A DNA stretch of 64,000 bases from NCBI RefSeq assembly GCF_010587385.1, contig NZ_CP047475.1, positions 1,364,001 to 1,428,000 on the forward strand, written 5' to 3'. Source of the DNA: Vibrio astriarenae. GTDB lineage: Bacteria > Pseudomonadota > Gammaproteobacteria > Enterobacterales > Vibrionaceae. The position numbers and the translations under genes were made by a program. Positions 17,650 to 27,211 of this stretch are shown piece after piece; the first letter of the stretch is position 1; the number at the start of each line of letters is the position of its first letter. Under the pieces are notes generated by a model. The model was not told the DNA's origin, searched no databases, and saw only the letters and a list, made by a program, of their open reading frames with translations.

Positions 17650-18816
17650 CTAGTGAGCATAACGTCTCATAATCATAGTTGACCCATCTGCTTTACTCAT
17701 AAAATCTGCCGCCGCCGGGGCATTCATGAAGGAGTTCATCGAGGCGTCCGCATCTGCAAACGATGCCCAATGAACGATGACTCTCCAATATCCATCTTCT
17801 GTCATGCCTGATTCGCGTGATAGGAAGCCTGGCTGTTTGGCAACATGAGTTTCCTCTACGGCTTTGTCGATGGGGATGAACTGTTCATCGGTGACGCCGT
17901 CACCTAAGTCAAAGGTCGCAACCTCGACAACGTAATCACTCTCAAAGCCAAACTTGCCGTTATCGTTTTTCCATTGGTCTTCGCTTGGGATAGTCTCGAT
18001 GACGTCCCAGTGTTCGACGATTTTACCGTTTTCAACGCGGAACAGGTCGTAGAATGAGGTGTGATTACCCAAAAATGTTCCTTCACTGACGGCTAACACG
18101 AAGTTGCCTTCACCAAGAATCTTGTGGTTTGCGGTATAAACCATAGGTGTTCCAGCTTCAGCCAAGGCTTTTAATGCTGCGCCAAGTCCGTCTAAACCAT
18201 CGGCAACCATGCTGTTGTGCTGCAAGTAGTCTTCAGGTTTTGGGTCGATAAACATGCCGATTTTACTCATATCCCCTTTGATTAGAATGGTGTCAACAAA
18301 GTCAGCAACCAATGCTTTGTTCTCTACCGTCATGTCTGTTTGGGTGATTTCGGTGGGGCCATCAAGTTGTGTTCTTCCACTGGGGTTTGGCTCAGCAATT
18401 GGCTGTAAATTATCCCAATGCTCGACGATTAAACCATCTTCAAAACGAAATATATCGAACCCAACTTTTGGACCAAAGAAGTCATATTCAGTATGCAGGA
18501 ACACATAATCGCCATCTTGTGCAGCACGCACAACGTTTGCTTTAGCTGAGCCTTCTGGAAGGGCACTTAACACTTCCCCAAAGCCCGCAAGCCCGTCAGC
18601 TACGCTCAGGTTATGTTGGATGTATTTCTGTGGGTTGATGTAGCCAATGGCATTCTGATCGCCTGTCTCTATGCTGGAGATAACAGCGATGGCTTTTTCT
18701 TTATTGGACATTTCTTGTTTAGAAACTGAATCTTGAGCAAACGTAGCGTGGGAAAACAGCGTTAGGCTGGTGATTGCGAGCAATGAGGTACAAACGCGCT
18801 TAGAGGTAAGTTGCAT
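17650..18816 (-). CDS. Exported protein with two SnoaL-like domains and a C-terminal ABM-like domain
   Basis: ATG 18816, with AAGGAG 8 nt upstream, starts a Sec signal (to about residue 28, cleavage after TFA). Two homologous ~130-residue NTF2/SnoaL-like repeats follow (about 38-155 and 165-280). They share the pattern YIxQHNxxVADGLxGxxxxLxAL and IVEHWDxxxxI. The last ~75 residues (WRVIVHWASFADADASMNSF) resemble antibiotic-biosynthesis-monooxygenase domains. Related polyketide-cyclase-like proteins are of uncertain role. Divergent from a LysR gene 98 bp away, which is the likely regulator. Confidence 0.77.
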   Translation of the reverse strand: MQLTSKRVCTSLLAITSLTLFSHATFAQDSVSKQEMSNKEKAIAVISSIETGDQNAIGYINPQKYIQHNLSVADGLAGFGEVLSALPEGSAKANVVRAAQDGDYVFLHTEYDFFGPKVGFDIFRFEDGLIVEHWDNLQPIAEPNPSGRTQLDGPTEITQTDMTVENKALVADFVDTILIKGDMSKIGMFIDPKPEDYLQHNSMVADGLDGLGAALKALAEAGTPMVYTANHKILGEGNFVLAVSEGTFLGNHTSFYDLFRVENGKIVEHWDVIETIPSEDQWKNDNGKFGFESDYVVEVATFDLGDGVTDEQFIPIDKAVEETHVAKQPGFLSRESGMTEDGYWRVIVHWASFADADASMNSFMNAPAAADFMSKADGSTMIMRRYAH

Positions 18817-18914
18817 GGCGAACACTCCTTATTGATTGGTTCACTAAGCGTAGTTAACTCATTTGATTTGGCTATACTCTCAAATGATACACCTCGTATA
18901 CAAAATGGAACGCT

Positions 18915-19880
18915 ATGGACGATATCGCTAATCATCGAGTATTGATTTGTGTGGCTGACTCAGGCTCTTTGGGTATGGCAGCAGAGCAGCTTGGGAAGTC
19001 GAAAGTGATGATCTCAAGGGCGATTAAAGCACTAGAGAATGAGCTAGGTTTCAGGCTGCTAGATCGTAACGCGAAAGGTTCGAAACTCACGGCCAAAGGC
19101 AAGGCGTATGTTGATAGTTGCCGACCTATTCTGATGGAGGTCGACACCGCGCTGCGTGTCATGACGATTAATAAATCGCACTTTACGAAAGACACAACTG
19201 AACAACAAATCAAACTCAAGTTATCAAGTCCCAACACGTTTGGCTCTATTGTTTTGAGTAAGGTGATCGCTGATTTTCAGAAAGAGAACCCTAATTACGT
19301 GATTGAACTTGTCACAGATGAGCAATTTCAGGATATCTTTGACCATCAACTTGATATATCGATTCGCGCACATTTATCGTCTGATTCGATTCATGAAAAT
19401 TTGATTTCTAGACCGCTCATCAAATTACCTTTTTTTCTATGCTGTTCCCCTGGGTTTGTACAGGCTAATGGTTTACCAAAATCCTTAGATTCGCTCTTTT
19501 CTGATTTTCCTTTTGTTGCATGGTCTTATTTGAATCAAGAGGATTCAGTCATGGTGGACAGCGAAACTCAAAGAAAATGTCACCCAGATAACGTCAAGTT
19601 TGTCAGCAACAATTCTCTGTCTTGTTTCCACTATCTCAAGTTTGCCAATGCTTTTGCATGTCTTCCGTACCATGTGATACGTCAAGCCTTGAAAGAAGAT
19701 GTCTTGGTTGTACTTAGCCCGGAACATTCTCGGTTTGAAGTCGATTTAAGAATTACTTATCTCAACGCGCAAGGAACGCAGTCTGCGACTAACGTCTTCG
19801 TCGATTACTTGGTGGAGCATCCAAGCATTCTGGAGTTAAAAAGAGAGATACAGGCGATCTATAACAAGCTTGCAATCTAA
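18915..19880 (+). CDS. LysR-family transcriptional regulator
   Basis: The 321-residue protein has the LysR HTH (MDDIANHRVLICVADSGSLG, AAEQLGKSKVMISRAIKALE) and a type 2 periplasmic-binding fold from about 95. It resembles the CrgA subgroup that often regulates a divergent gene. Here that gene is the exported SnoaL protein. The effector is unknown. Confidence 0.85.
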   Translation: MDDIANHRVLICVADSGSLGMAAEQLGKSKVMISRAIKALENELGFRLLDRNAKGSKLTAKGKAYVDSCRPILMEVDTALRVMTINKSHFTKDTTEQQIKLKLSSPNTFGSIVLSKVIADFQKENPNYVIELVTDEQFQDIFDHQLDISIRAHLSSDSIHENLISRPLIKLPFFLCCSPGFVQANGLPKSLDSLFSDFPFVAWSYLNQEDSVMVDSETQRKCHPDNVKFVSNNSLSCFHYLKFANAFACLPYHVIRQALKEDVLVVLSPEHSRFEVDLRITYLNAQGTQSATNVFVDYLVEHPSILELKREIQAIYNKLAI

Positions 19881-19991
19881 ATTTTCAATCATTCGTAAAA
19901 TCAACAAAATATGTGCGACTTGCAGCAAATTTATTCAATGATGAATGTCCTACACTAGAGTTACAGCCACAAGCAAAAGGAGTATCTCGCC

Positions 19992-20396
19992 ATGAACAAA
20001 AAGTTAGCGGGTATAAGTATGTTTGTCGCAGGTTTTTTAGCGTTGTATAGCGGCTTCATCTTCAGTGCGGAATTCTTAGGCATGACGGAGCTAAGAAATG
20101 CAATGCTTTGCCAATGGTTGCTCGTCATGGGAATGATGATGCTACCATGGTCTCAAAATGGCTTAAATGGCTTGCTAGGTTTTTCGCTTGGGACAGCGGT
20201 TGGCATCGTGTGCTTTGTCTTTTTTACCAATCTACTCAAGTTGTATAACGTACCACCAAATACCGATCTGATAAAAGTCTTGGTGTCGACATTTGGTGTT
20301 GGGGCGTTTGCGCATGCCGCAATGGTTGCAGCGCGCTTGTTTGACGAGAAATTCGTTCTGTTTAGCGGATTCTTAATCGTTAAGCATAAAGAATAG
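19992..20396 (+). CDS. Hypothetical inner-membrane protein, four predicted helices
   Basis: The 134-residue protein has four hydrophobic segments (about 7-27, 40-53, 61-83, 98-118) and begins MNKKLAGISMFVAGFLALYS. Start ATG 19992 has AAAGGAG upstream. I do not recognise the family. It is followed 105 bp later by another membrane protein on the same strand. Confidence 0.7.
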   Translation: MNKKLAGISMFVAGFLALYSGFIFSAEFLGMTELRNAMLCQWLLVMGMMMLPWSQNGLNGLLGFSLGTAVGIVCFVFFTNLLKLYNVPPNTDLIKVLVSTFGVGAFAHAAMVAARLFDEKFVLFSGFLIVKHKE

Positions 20397-20501
20397 TCCT
20401 ACTGCGTGTGCTCTTTCGCGACTCGATTTCAACGATAGGTTACACTTAACCTACATTTTGTTGTCTTTGGGATAAGGCACTTGTCGTTGGAGAGATGAAG
20501 T

Positions 20502-21548
20502 ATGCAGGTATCTCGTAAAGAAGGTCGAGTACTGAGTGATGCGCTAGTTAAGTGGCGAGAGCAGGGTGTGATTTCTGAGCAAGAGTATCAGAGATTGAAT
20601 AGCGCTTATACTGTGAGCTCGTTTGATTGGAAGCAGCTAGCCAAGTACTCTTTTTATTTTGCGATCCTCTCCATTCTCATCTCTGTCTTGATTGCCATCG
20701 GCGACCAATGGCTGATTGAGTTGTTCCAAAAGTTGTTTTCAGCACCAGATATCGCTAAGTGTGGTTTTTTCATTGCTTGCTCGATACTTTTCTATTTCCT
20801 CGGTATGAAGAGTCGGGAGTCGCAACCCCACAAAATATTCAGTAATGAAGCATTTATGCTTGTTGGGGTGCTCTCTAATGCTGTCGCTATCCATTTTCTA
20901 GGAGAGGCATTTGCCATTGAAGATACGACGTATCTCATGGCCTTTGCAACGGTCAATTATGCGGTACTTGGCATCTTAATGCCTTCACATATTGTTTGGG
21001 GGTTTAGTCTACTCTCGGTGGGCTTGTGGTTTGCGATTGAAGCTGCTTTCCCATTTGGTTTAGGTGAGTACTTTCTTGGTGTGAATGTGCCCATCCGTTT
21101 TGCCCTTATGGGAGCATTAATGACAGCGGGTGGGTATTATTTGTTTGTGCGTAAAACAAACCTGCTCTCTTTTTACATCACCACCAAACTGATTGGTCTC
21201 GCCTACCTGTTTATCTCACTTTGGGTAGTTTCTATCTTTGGAAATTATGTCAGTGTCGTAGAGTGGGACAAAGTCTCGCAGCTCTCTTTAATCCACTGGT
21301 CGATTTTGCTCACCTTTGTCTCTGCTTATGCGGTTTATTATGGAGTGAAGCAAAAGGATGACATTGTTAAGATTTATGGATTAACGTTTTTCTTTATCAA
21401 TCTTTATACACGCTACTTTGAATACTTCTGGGAAGACCTGCATAAAGCATTGTTCTTCGCGATTCTAGCACTTAGCTTTTGGTTCTTCGGCAGTCGAGCC
21501 GAGAAAATCTATCAAATAAGCTTGGTGACTCCGTCCTCAAAAGAGTAA
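20502..21548 (+). CDS. DUF2157-like membrane protein
   Basis: The 348-residue protein has a soluble N-terminal segment (LSDALVKWREQGVISEQEYQ), typical of DUF2157 proteins. About ten membrane helices follow from residue 48. Function is unknown. SD GGAGAG precedes ATG 20502. Confidence 0.7.
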   Translation: MQVSRKEGRVLSDALVKWREQGVISEQEYQRLNSAYTVSSFDWKQLAKYSFYFAILSILISVLIAIGDQWLIELFQKLFSAPDIAKCGFFIACSILFYFLGMKSRESQPHKIFSNEAFMLVGVLSNAVAIHFLGEAFAIEDTTYLMAFATVNYAVLGILMPSHIVWGFSLLSVGLWFAIEAAFPFGLGEYFLGVNVPIRFALMGALMTAGGYYLFVRKTNLLSFYITTKLIGLAYLFISLWVVSIFGNYVSVVEWDKVSQLSLIHWSILLTFVSAYAVYYGVKQKDDIVKIYGLTFFFINLYTRYFEYFWEDLHKALFFAILALSFWFFGSRAEKIYQISLVTPSSKE

Positions 21549-21595
21549 CCATTGTGGATGATCGAAGCAAAAATACACCCTCTCACATTCGCCAA

Positions 21596-22666
21596 CTACA
21601 TAGTGTTGGGGCTATCTGATGGGTTGATTTGACCCAAAACGATTGGCGTTAGATTAAGGATGAACAAGCGAATTACATGATTAATCATTACAAATGAAGG
21701 TTGTAGTGAAAAGGCTAGGGCGATGGTGGTCATTGCCTCGACATTGCCCGGAACCCAGGCGATGAGTAGAACGGCCCAGTTCATGTCTAAAGCTATACTC
21801 GTAATGTAAGAGGCAGCAATTGTCACTGACAAACTAATCGTCGTAACCAGTATCCCCGCACGCGCATAGCGCCATGCTTCTGACATTTTCACTGCTGATA
21901 GCTTAAGCCCAATAACGGCCCCTAAGATTGTCGTTGAGACATCAATTAAGATGCTCGGGACGACGATAGCGATGTGATTGAATAGGGAGTGAAAGGTAAT
22001 GGTCGTAATGAGTGAGCCCGTAAGGTAAGGGGCAGGTAACGCGATTTTATCCAATGCCCAACCACAGCCAATTGAAAGAGTGGCGACGATACACAACCAA
22101 AAGAAATCGCTCGCTCTAAAAATATTCAAATTGTTATCGAAGGTGGTTAAGTCTGCGGCATATTGAGTTGAGATAAACGCAGCAAGTAGAACCAGTAACA
22201 CCAGACGAACGGAGTGTGCAAAGACCACCTTTGCCGAGGGAGACTGATATCGCCCGGACATCGAGAGCAGTGCGGATAGCGCGCCAGGAATAGCACCCAT
22301 GATGCTATCACTCACTGACCATTTTTCAGCTCGATTAAGCCATATAAACCCCAGGCTGATTTGACAGCATAAACAGAGAATCAAACCTGTCACCACTGGA
22401 ACGCTGACATTATCTGCAATGGTTTGAAAACTAGCGATAGAACCCACACTAAGTCCAAGTATCAGCTGAATAAGTGTGATGGACCCTTTTGGGAGTTCCA
22501 TTTTTGATGGGAGGAAAGAAGGAGTTTGTGAAGCTTGGGCGCGAAGTGTTAGGCACTGAGATACGACTAAAGTTATCACTATAGAGCCAAATAAGCCTCC
22601 CATAGCAATACCACTGAATTCGCCTAAAAGAGCGCCAAATGTCGCACTCACGACCAAAGGCCACAT
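21596..22666 (-). CDS. AbrB-family membrane protein (ammonia-monooxygenase-like)
   Basis: The 356-residue hydrophobic protein has the two-fold repeated AbrB (PF05145-like) architecture: repeats beginning near GALLGEFSGIAMGGLFGSI and GWALDKIALPAPYLTGSLIT, with A/G-rich helices. Some members are described as regulators in the AidB/AbrB context, but the transport or regulatory role is unknown. Convergent with the upstream membrane protein; its promoter faces the symporter gene. Confidence 0.75.
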   Translation of the reverse strand: MWPLVVSATFGALLGEFSGIAMGGLFGSIVITLVVSQCLTLRAQASQTPSFLPSKMELPKGSITLIQLILGLSVGSIASFQTIADNVSVPVVTGLILCLCCQISLGFIWLNRAEKWSVSDSIMGAIPGALSALLSMSGRYQSPSAKVVFAHSVRLVLLVLLAAFISTQYAADLTTFDNNLNIFRASDFFWLCIVATLSIGCGWALDKIALPAPYLTGSLITTITFHSLFNHIAIVVPSILIDVSTTILGAVIGLKLSAVKMSEAWRYARAGILVTTISLSVTIAASYITSIALDMNWAVLLIAWVPGNVEAMTTIALAFSLQPSFVMINHVIRLFILNLTPIVLGQINPSDSPNTM

Positions 22667-22978
22667 AGTTAAACTCCAAACAACAGAAGAAAATTACCTG
22701 ATACGTTAGCACTTTATGGGTGTTTCAGGTTAATGATATTTGTCACTTTGTTTGGCGAGGGGCAACTGGACCGTTGTATTGCACTTAGAGAGACACGTGT
22801 CGTTGATTACCGCTAAGGGTATAGGTGTTATAGATTCAAATGCAGATTGACGCGTTTTGAAGGTTTACCCTTTATTGACACTCAGGCACACTTGTAAACA
22901 TAAAACAAAAGAACGTTGAAAGGTAATAACTGACGAATTATCAGATGTTTATTTTCCTTTATGTAAAACAATAGTAAC
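22667..22978. other. Intergenic region between divergent transporters
   Basis: This 312-bp stretch separates the AbrB-like gene and the BASS symporter and carries both promoters. TTGACA at 22875-22880 is a possible -35 for the plus strand. No terminator, repeat or small ORF was recognised. Confidence 0.4.
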
Positions 22979-23965
22979 TTGGACTGCACTTTGGACATTA
23001 TTAACAAAATTAAGCAACAGTGGTTTATTCTCGGAATGATCCTAGCGATCATTTTATCGGTCAAAACTTCTCCAGTAGGTAGCAGTGGTGGCTTACTTCA
23101 CTTAGACGTTGTGACATCGCTCGGTATTGCACTTGTCTTCTTACTACATGGCTTAAATCTATCTCGTAAAGACATTGCAGCGGGTATGACTAACTGGCGA
23201 TTGCATGGCTTTATTCAATCTACGACGTTTGTGGTTTACCCTCTTTTATGGTTGATCTTCGGTCACCTGTTTTCACTGCATATGCCAAGTGCCTTGGCTA
23301 TAGGTTTTTGTTACTTACTGGTATTGCCAAGCACGATTTCATCTTCAGTCGCTATGACGAGTATTGCAAAAGGCAATGTTCCGGGAGCCATTTTTAATGC
23401 ATCTCTTTCGAGTATTATCGGTGTTTTCATCACTCCGCTTCTAATCTTTGTCTTAGTCGGCATTGAGGGGGAGAGTGGTGACGCCATTGGAACCATTGTC
23501 TCTGTGGCGAAGCTTTTGATTCTACCTATGGTGATTGGTCAGCTGTTGCGACCTATATTGAAAGACTGGCTAGCGAGAAACAAACAAATCATCAACAAGA
23601 TTGACAAGATCGTGATCATCTTGATTGTTTACAATGTGTTCTGTGACTCCATAGAGAGTAACATTTGGTCTCAGTTCTCACTGACGTTACTCCTCTCGTC
23701 AGTCGTGCTTTGTTTTGTCTTGTTGCTCGCCATGGTACACGTGGTTCAATGGTCGGCGAAAAAAGTGGGATTCAATCGTCAAGATGAAATTGCCGCAGTA
23801 TTTTGTGGTACAAAGAAGACGCTGGCCGCGGGCGTGCCGATGGCGAAAGTGATTTTTGCTAACGACCCTTCCTTGGGAATGATATTGCTGCCAATCATGC
23901 TTTATCATCCGATACAGATCTTCTACTGCGCGGTTTTAGCGGATCGCTACGCAAAAGGAAAATAA
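22979..23965 (+). CDS. Bile acid:sodium symporter family (SBF-like) transporter
   Basis: The 328-residue integral membrane protein has about ten helices with family motifs LVFLLHGLNLSRKDI, LVLPSTISSSVAMTSIAKGN and AVFCGTKKTLAAGVPMAK. The last is the conserved crossover region near helix 9. It resembles YfeH/SBF_like proteins transporting organic anions with sodium; the substrate is unknown. The start is uncertain: TTG 22979 or TTG 22991, neither with a good SD. Confidence 0.8.
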   Translation: MDCTLDIINKIKQQWFILGMILAIILSVKTSPVGSSGGLLHLDVVTSLGIALVFLLHGLNLSRKDIAAGMTNWRLHGFIQSTTFVVYPLLWLIFGHLFSLHMPSALAIGFCYLLVLPSTISSSVAMTSIAKGNVPGAIFNASLSSIIGVFITPLLIFVLVGIEGESGDAIGTIVSVAKLLILPMVIGQLLRPILKDWLARNKQIINKIDKIVIILIVYNVFCDSIESNIWSQFSLTLLLSSVVLCFVLLLAMVHVVQWSAKKVGFNRQDEIAAVFCGTKKTLAAGVPMAKVIFANDPSLGMILLPIMLYHPIQIFYCAVLADRYAKGK

Positions 23966-23969
23966 ACGA

Positions 23970-23997
23970 GAGGGCAACGGAGAGAAGCGTTGCCCTC
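23970..23997. terminator. Hairpin between symporter and TerB genes
   Basis: Arms GAGGGCAACG (23970-23979) and CGTTGCCCTC (23988-23997) lie between convergent stops and probably serve both genes. Confidence 0.65.
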
Positions 23998-24013
23998 ATC
24001 ATATTATGGCGGT

Positions 24014-24472
24014 CTATTTCTTCTCATTGGTTTCGGTAACCAACAGCTTTGCCCTAATAAATTCACTGTGATCGACGTAAAGCAACTCTGCCGTCTTACG
24101 CACCACAGCATCTTCTAATGGGTCGATTTCACCATCCGCATTGGCGACTTCCCACATCGCCTTGATGAGTTCAAAACGTGTCTCTTGGCTCAGTTCACGA
24201 AGTTGGTTTGTGAATTCGTAAAGAGAAGCAGAGTCTTGAACTTTAGCACTCGCTTGTTCTAACAGGCTTTGTGCTTGTTCTTTAGAGAGGTCTAGCAGCA
24301 CTTCAAGTAGATGTTGCTTAGCCTCACGCTCTGCCTGATCAATTTGATGGTCAGCACCAGCCACTTCGGTGAGCAAACACGCGATGGCAAGATTTGGGTT
24401 TTGAATCTGACTGCCAGAGAGATCATGTCCCTCTAGTAGGTTTTTAAATAGGGAGGTAATAGCGTTAAACAT
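24014..24472 (-). CDS. TerB-family (tellurite resistance/DjlA-like) protein
   Basis: The protein (152 residues from ATG 24472, after TTGAGG) is all-helical. It has TerB signatures: ACLLTEVAGADHQIDQAEREA and MWEVANADGEIDPLEDAVVRKTAELL, paired acidic metal-binding loops. Cytoplasmic; the precise role is unknown, often stress or surface related. The frame starts 4 codons earlier, but that start lacks an SD. Confidence 0.8.
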   Translation of the reverse strand: MFNAITSLFKNLLEGHDLSGSQIQNPNLAIACLLTEVAGADHQIDQAEREAKQHLLEVLLDLSKEQAQSLLEQASAKVQDSASLYEFTNQLRELSQETRFELIKAMWEVANADGEIDPLEDAVVRKTAELLYVDHSEFIRAKLLVTETNEKK

Positions 24473-24722
24473 GCGAAGCCTCAATCTTTATAACTATATT
24501 ATCAATAGATACGCTGCTTCGAGGAAAAGTTCAATTTAACCTTTGTCTAAACGGATTAGCTTAGTCATGTATATATGTCTGGGAGGCATATTCTCAATAA
24601 GGTCTGAACAGCAGATAGACTGCTTACACTACACTGACATAATGTTGATATTGAGCTGATGAATGAGTTGGCTGAATCATTATGATTGCCGCCACAAAAC
24701 AAAACCTGAACAAGGCATAACA

Positions 24723-25247
24723 ATGAATATCAAAGCAATTGCTTTAGCAGTGACAGCAGCACTTTCTCTAGCGGCATGTAAAGACGAAACTCCTAATACA
24801 CCGGAGGTCGCAACTGAAGCGAACATCACGCTGGTGGAAGCGGTTACCGAGCAAGTTAAGACGCCTCATGAGGTGTGTCATGATGTAGTCGTGACTAAAC
24901 AAGCAGAAGTAAAAGATGAGAATAAGCTATTAGGCACCGTGGGTGGTGCAGCTGCGGGTGCAGCATTGGGTAACCAAGTCGGTGGTGGTTCAGGTAAGGT
25001 TGTTGCCACTGCTGCAGGCACTATTGCGGGCGCGATGACGGGTCGTAAGATTCAAGAGAACGCGCAAAAGAATGATGTCGTAACGACAACCGAAAGGCAG
25101 TGTGAAACAGAATACACCACTTCAGCGAAAGTTGTGGGTTACGACGTCACTTACGAAATTGCAGGCACTCCAACAACAGTACGTATGGTGAATAAGCCAG
25201 AGGGTACTAGCTTTCCCATTGAAGACGGTGAAGTGGTTATTCGTTAG
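24723..25247 (+). CDS. Glycine-zipper 2TM outer-membrane lipoprotein
   Basis: ATG 24723 gives 174 residues with lipobox LAAC (Cys19). A glycine zipper follows about residue 76-100 (GTVGGAAAGAALGNQVGGGS, then AAGTIAGAMTG), as in SlyB/OsmB/Rick_17kDa proteins. The C-terminal domain binds no recognised ligand. An upstream in-frame ATG at 24663 adds 20 polar residues before the signal peptide and is rejected. Confidence 0.8.
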   Translation: MNIKAIALAVTAALSLAACKDETPNTPEVATEANITLVEAVTEQVKTPHEVCHDVVVTKQAEVKDENKLLGTVGGAAAGAALGNQVGGGSGKVVATAAGTIAGAMTGRKIQENAQKNDVVTTTERQCETEYTTSAKVVGYDVTYEIAGTPTTVRMVNKPEGTSFPIEDGEVVIR

Positions 25248-25274
25248 TGAATACCAATAGCGCCGTTTAAAAAT

Positions 25275-25312
25275 AAAAACACCGCACATCATATAGATAG
25301 TGCGGTGTTTTT
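25275..25312. terminator. Bidirectional intrinsic terminator
   Basis: Perfect 13-bp stem AAAAACACCGCAC (25275-25287) with GTGCGGTGTTTTT (25300-25312). It gives a T tract on both strands and separates the lipoprotein and TRAP operon stops. Confidence 0.9.
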
Positions 25313-25325
25313 ATTTGTGGTCAAC

Positions 25326-26630
25326 TTAGTTGATTAGACCGAATGCGCGAGGTAGCGCAAGGCTGATTTCTGGCACGAATGTGATCAGTAGTAGAGTGAC
25401 AATCAAGACCGCACAGAAGGGCAGAATCGATTTAATAACACTTTCTATTTTAGCTCCACTGACACTACAACCTACAAAAAGAGCGGTACCTACTGGAGGC
25501 GTGGCGATACCGATACATAGGTTAAAGATGATCATCATTGCGAAATGGATAGGGTGCATACCTAGTTGAGTCGCGATTGGCATAAAAATCGGCGTAAAAA
25601 TAAGTACGGCTGGTGTTAAATCCATAAACATTCCCACGATCAGCAGGATGATATTCATCAGAATGAAAATGATGATGGGATTATCAGAAATAGACAGCAT
25701 CCAATCACTGATCAGGCTTGGAAGTCCAGTAAAAGCCATAGCCCAAGACATGATGGTGGAAGCACCGATGAGAAACAGCATGATGCCTGTGATTTCTGCG
25801 GTTTCTACACAGATAGTTCTCATTTCTTTCATGCCGAGCGTTCGATAACAAAGAGACAGAAAGAACGCGTAAAGCACTGCGATACACGCACCTTCCGTTG
25901 CGGTAAATATCCCCCCGATAATGCCGCCAATAACGACGACTACAAGCCCTAAGCTCGGTGTCGCTCTCCAAGTGATGTCCATGATTTCTTTTGCTGTTTT
26001 TGGCTCGGAGATGGTTCGATAGCCCTTTTTCTTAGCAATCATATAAGCGACCACCATACAGCTAAGGCCCATTAAAATGCCTGGAACATAACCCGCTATA
26101 AAGAGTGCCGCAATAGAAGTGCCGCCACTAACCACCGAAAAAACAATCAATGAGTTGCTGGGTGGAATTAGAAGACCGGCAGGGCAAGAAGCCACGTTAA
26201 CAGAGGTAGAAAACGCTTTGTCATAACCTTCTTTTTCTAATTCTGGTTCCAGTGTTTTCCCGACAGCAGCGGCTGCGGCAACTGCCGAACCTGAGACAGA
26301 ACCAAACAACATATTTGCGATGACGTTTACGTGAGAAAGAGACCCTGGCATACGGCCAACTAACAGTTTTGCGAACTCAACAAGTCGGGTTGCAATACCT
26401 CCCCGATTCATGATGTTACCCGCCAATATGAAAAACGGAATGGCAAGTAAGCTAAAGCTATCTATACCAGTCACGATTTTCTGACCTGCAGTCATGAATG
26501 CGACATCATTAGGAAGAATGGTGCACATGATTACAAGTGACGACATTGCTATCGCGATGGCAATAGGAATGCTAAAACTGATCATGAGCATGAAAAGGCA
26601 TAGGAGCCAAAACCCAATTGAAATATCCAT
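25326..26630 (-). CDS. dctM: TRAP transporter large permease (DctM)
   Basis: The 434-residue protein has about 12 membrane helices. DctM signatures include SLLAIPFFILAGNIMNRGGI, SGSAVAAAAAVGKTLEPELEK and TPPVGTALFVGC near the C-terminus. It forms the ion-driven channel with DctQ and is fed by the periplasmic DctP. Five bases after dctQ stop, so cotranscribed. Substrate: a small carboxylate or uronate-type acid, not identifiable by eye. Confidence 0.93.
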   Translation of the reverse strand: MDISIGFWLLCLFMLMISFSIPIAIAIAMSSLVIMCTILPNDVAFMTAGQKIVTGIDSFSLLAIPFFILAGNIMNRGGIATRLVEFAKLLVGRMPGSLSHVNVIANMLFGSVSGSAVAAAAAVGKTLEPELEKEGYDKAFSTSVNVASCPAGLLIPPSNSLIVFSVVSGGTSIAALFIAGYVPGILMGLSCMVVAYMIAKKKGYRTISEPKTAKEIMDITWRATPSLGLVVVVIGGIIGGIFTATEGACIAVLYAFFLSLCYRTLGMKEMRTICVETAEITGIMLFLIGASTIMSWAMAFTGLPSLISDWMLSISDNPIIIFILMNIILLIVGMFMDLTPAVLIFTPIFMPIATQLGMHPIHFAMMIIFNLCIGIATPPVGTALFVGCSVSGAKIESVIKSILPFCAVLIVTLLLITFVPEISLALPRAFGLIN

Positions 26631-26635
26631 ATTCG

Positions 26636-27133
26636 TTATCCTTGTTGAGCGGTATGGTCGCTAGCGAACATATCGATGGTGTTGAGTACTAGGTAAATCA
26701 GCATTAACGAACCCGATAGCGGTAATATGAAGTAAACGTATGCCATTGGTATTTGCAGTGCAGGAGAAGATTGCAGCATCGTGCGTCCGATTAGCTGCGT
26801 ACCGCCTTTGATCATTGCAAGATAAATAAAAGAGAAAGAAACCATATGGATGACTAAATGGCAGTATTTACGGTACTTCTGTTTAATTGACCCGACAAAT
26901 AACGTGATCGCCAAATGACCATTCTTGCCAAACAGATAACTAGCGCCAAAAAGGCCAAACCAAATCATAGTGTAGCGTGCAAGCTCATCAGTAAATGAAC
27001 TGGGATCATTAAGGACATACCGACTGAAAACTTGCCATGTAACGGTCACGACGAGCGTAATAATCGCGAAACCGCAGAAGGTGAGAATGGCTTTATCGAG
27101 CAACCTTCTGAAAGACTGAATAAATGAATACAT
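26636..27133 (-). CDS. dctQ: TRAP transporter small permease (DctQ)
   Basis: The 165-residue protein has four membrane helices. The DctQ motif VFSRYVLNDPSSFTDELARY lies near residue 32-51. Middle gene of dctPQM. Confidence 0.92.
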   Translation of the reverse strand: MYSFIQSFRRLLDKAILTFCGFAIITLVVTVTWQVFSRYVLNDPSSFTDELARYTMIWFGLFGASYLFGKNGHLAITLFVGSIKQKYRKYCHLVIHMVSFSFIYLAMIKGGTQLIGRTMLQSSPALQIPMAYVYFILPLSGSLMLIYLVLNTIDMFASDHTAQQG

Positions 27134-27165
27134 TGAGACTCCTTAAACTGCGACCCAATAATTTC

Positions 27166-27189
27166 ACCCCACTCAACGAAGAGTGGGGT
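27166..27189 (-). terminator. Intercistronic hairpin dctP-dctQ
   Basis: Arms ACCCCACTC (27166-27174) and GAGTGGGGT (27181-27189) with a 6-nt loop lie directly after dctP. No T tract on the minus strand. It probably stabilises the dctP mRNA or lowers permease expression relative to the binding protein. Confidence 0.6.
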
Positions 27190-27211
27190 TTTATGAAGTA
27201 AAAGCAGTGGA

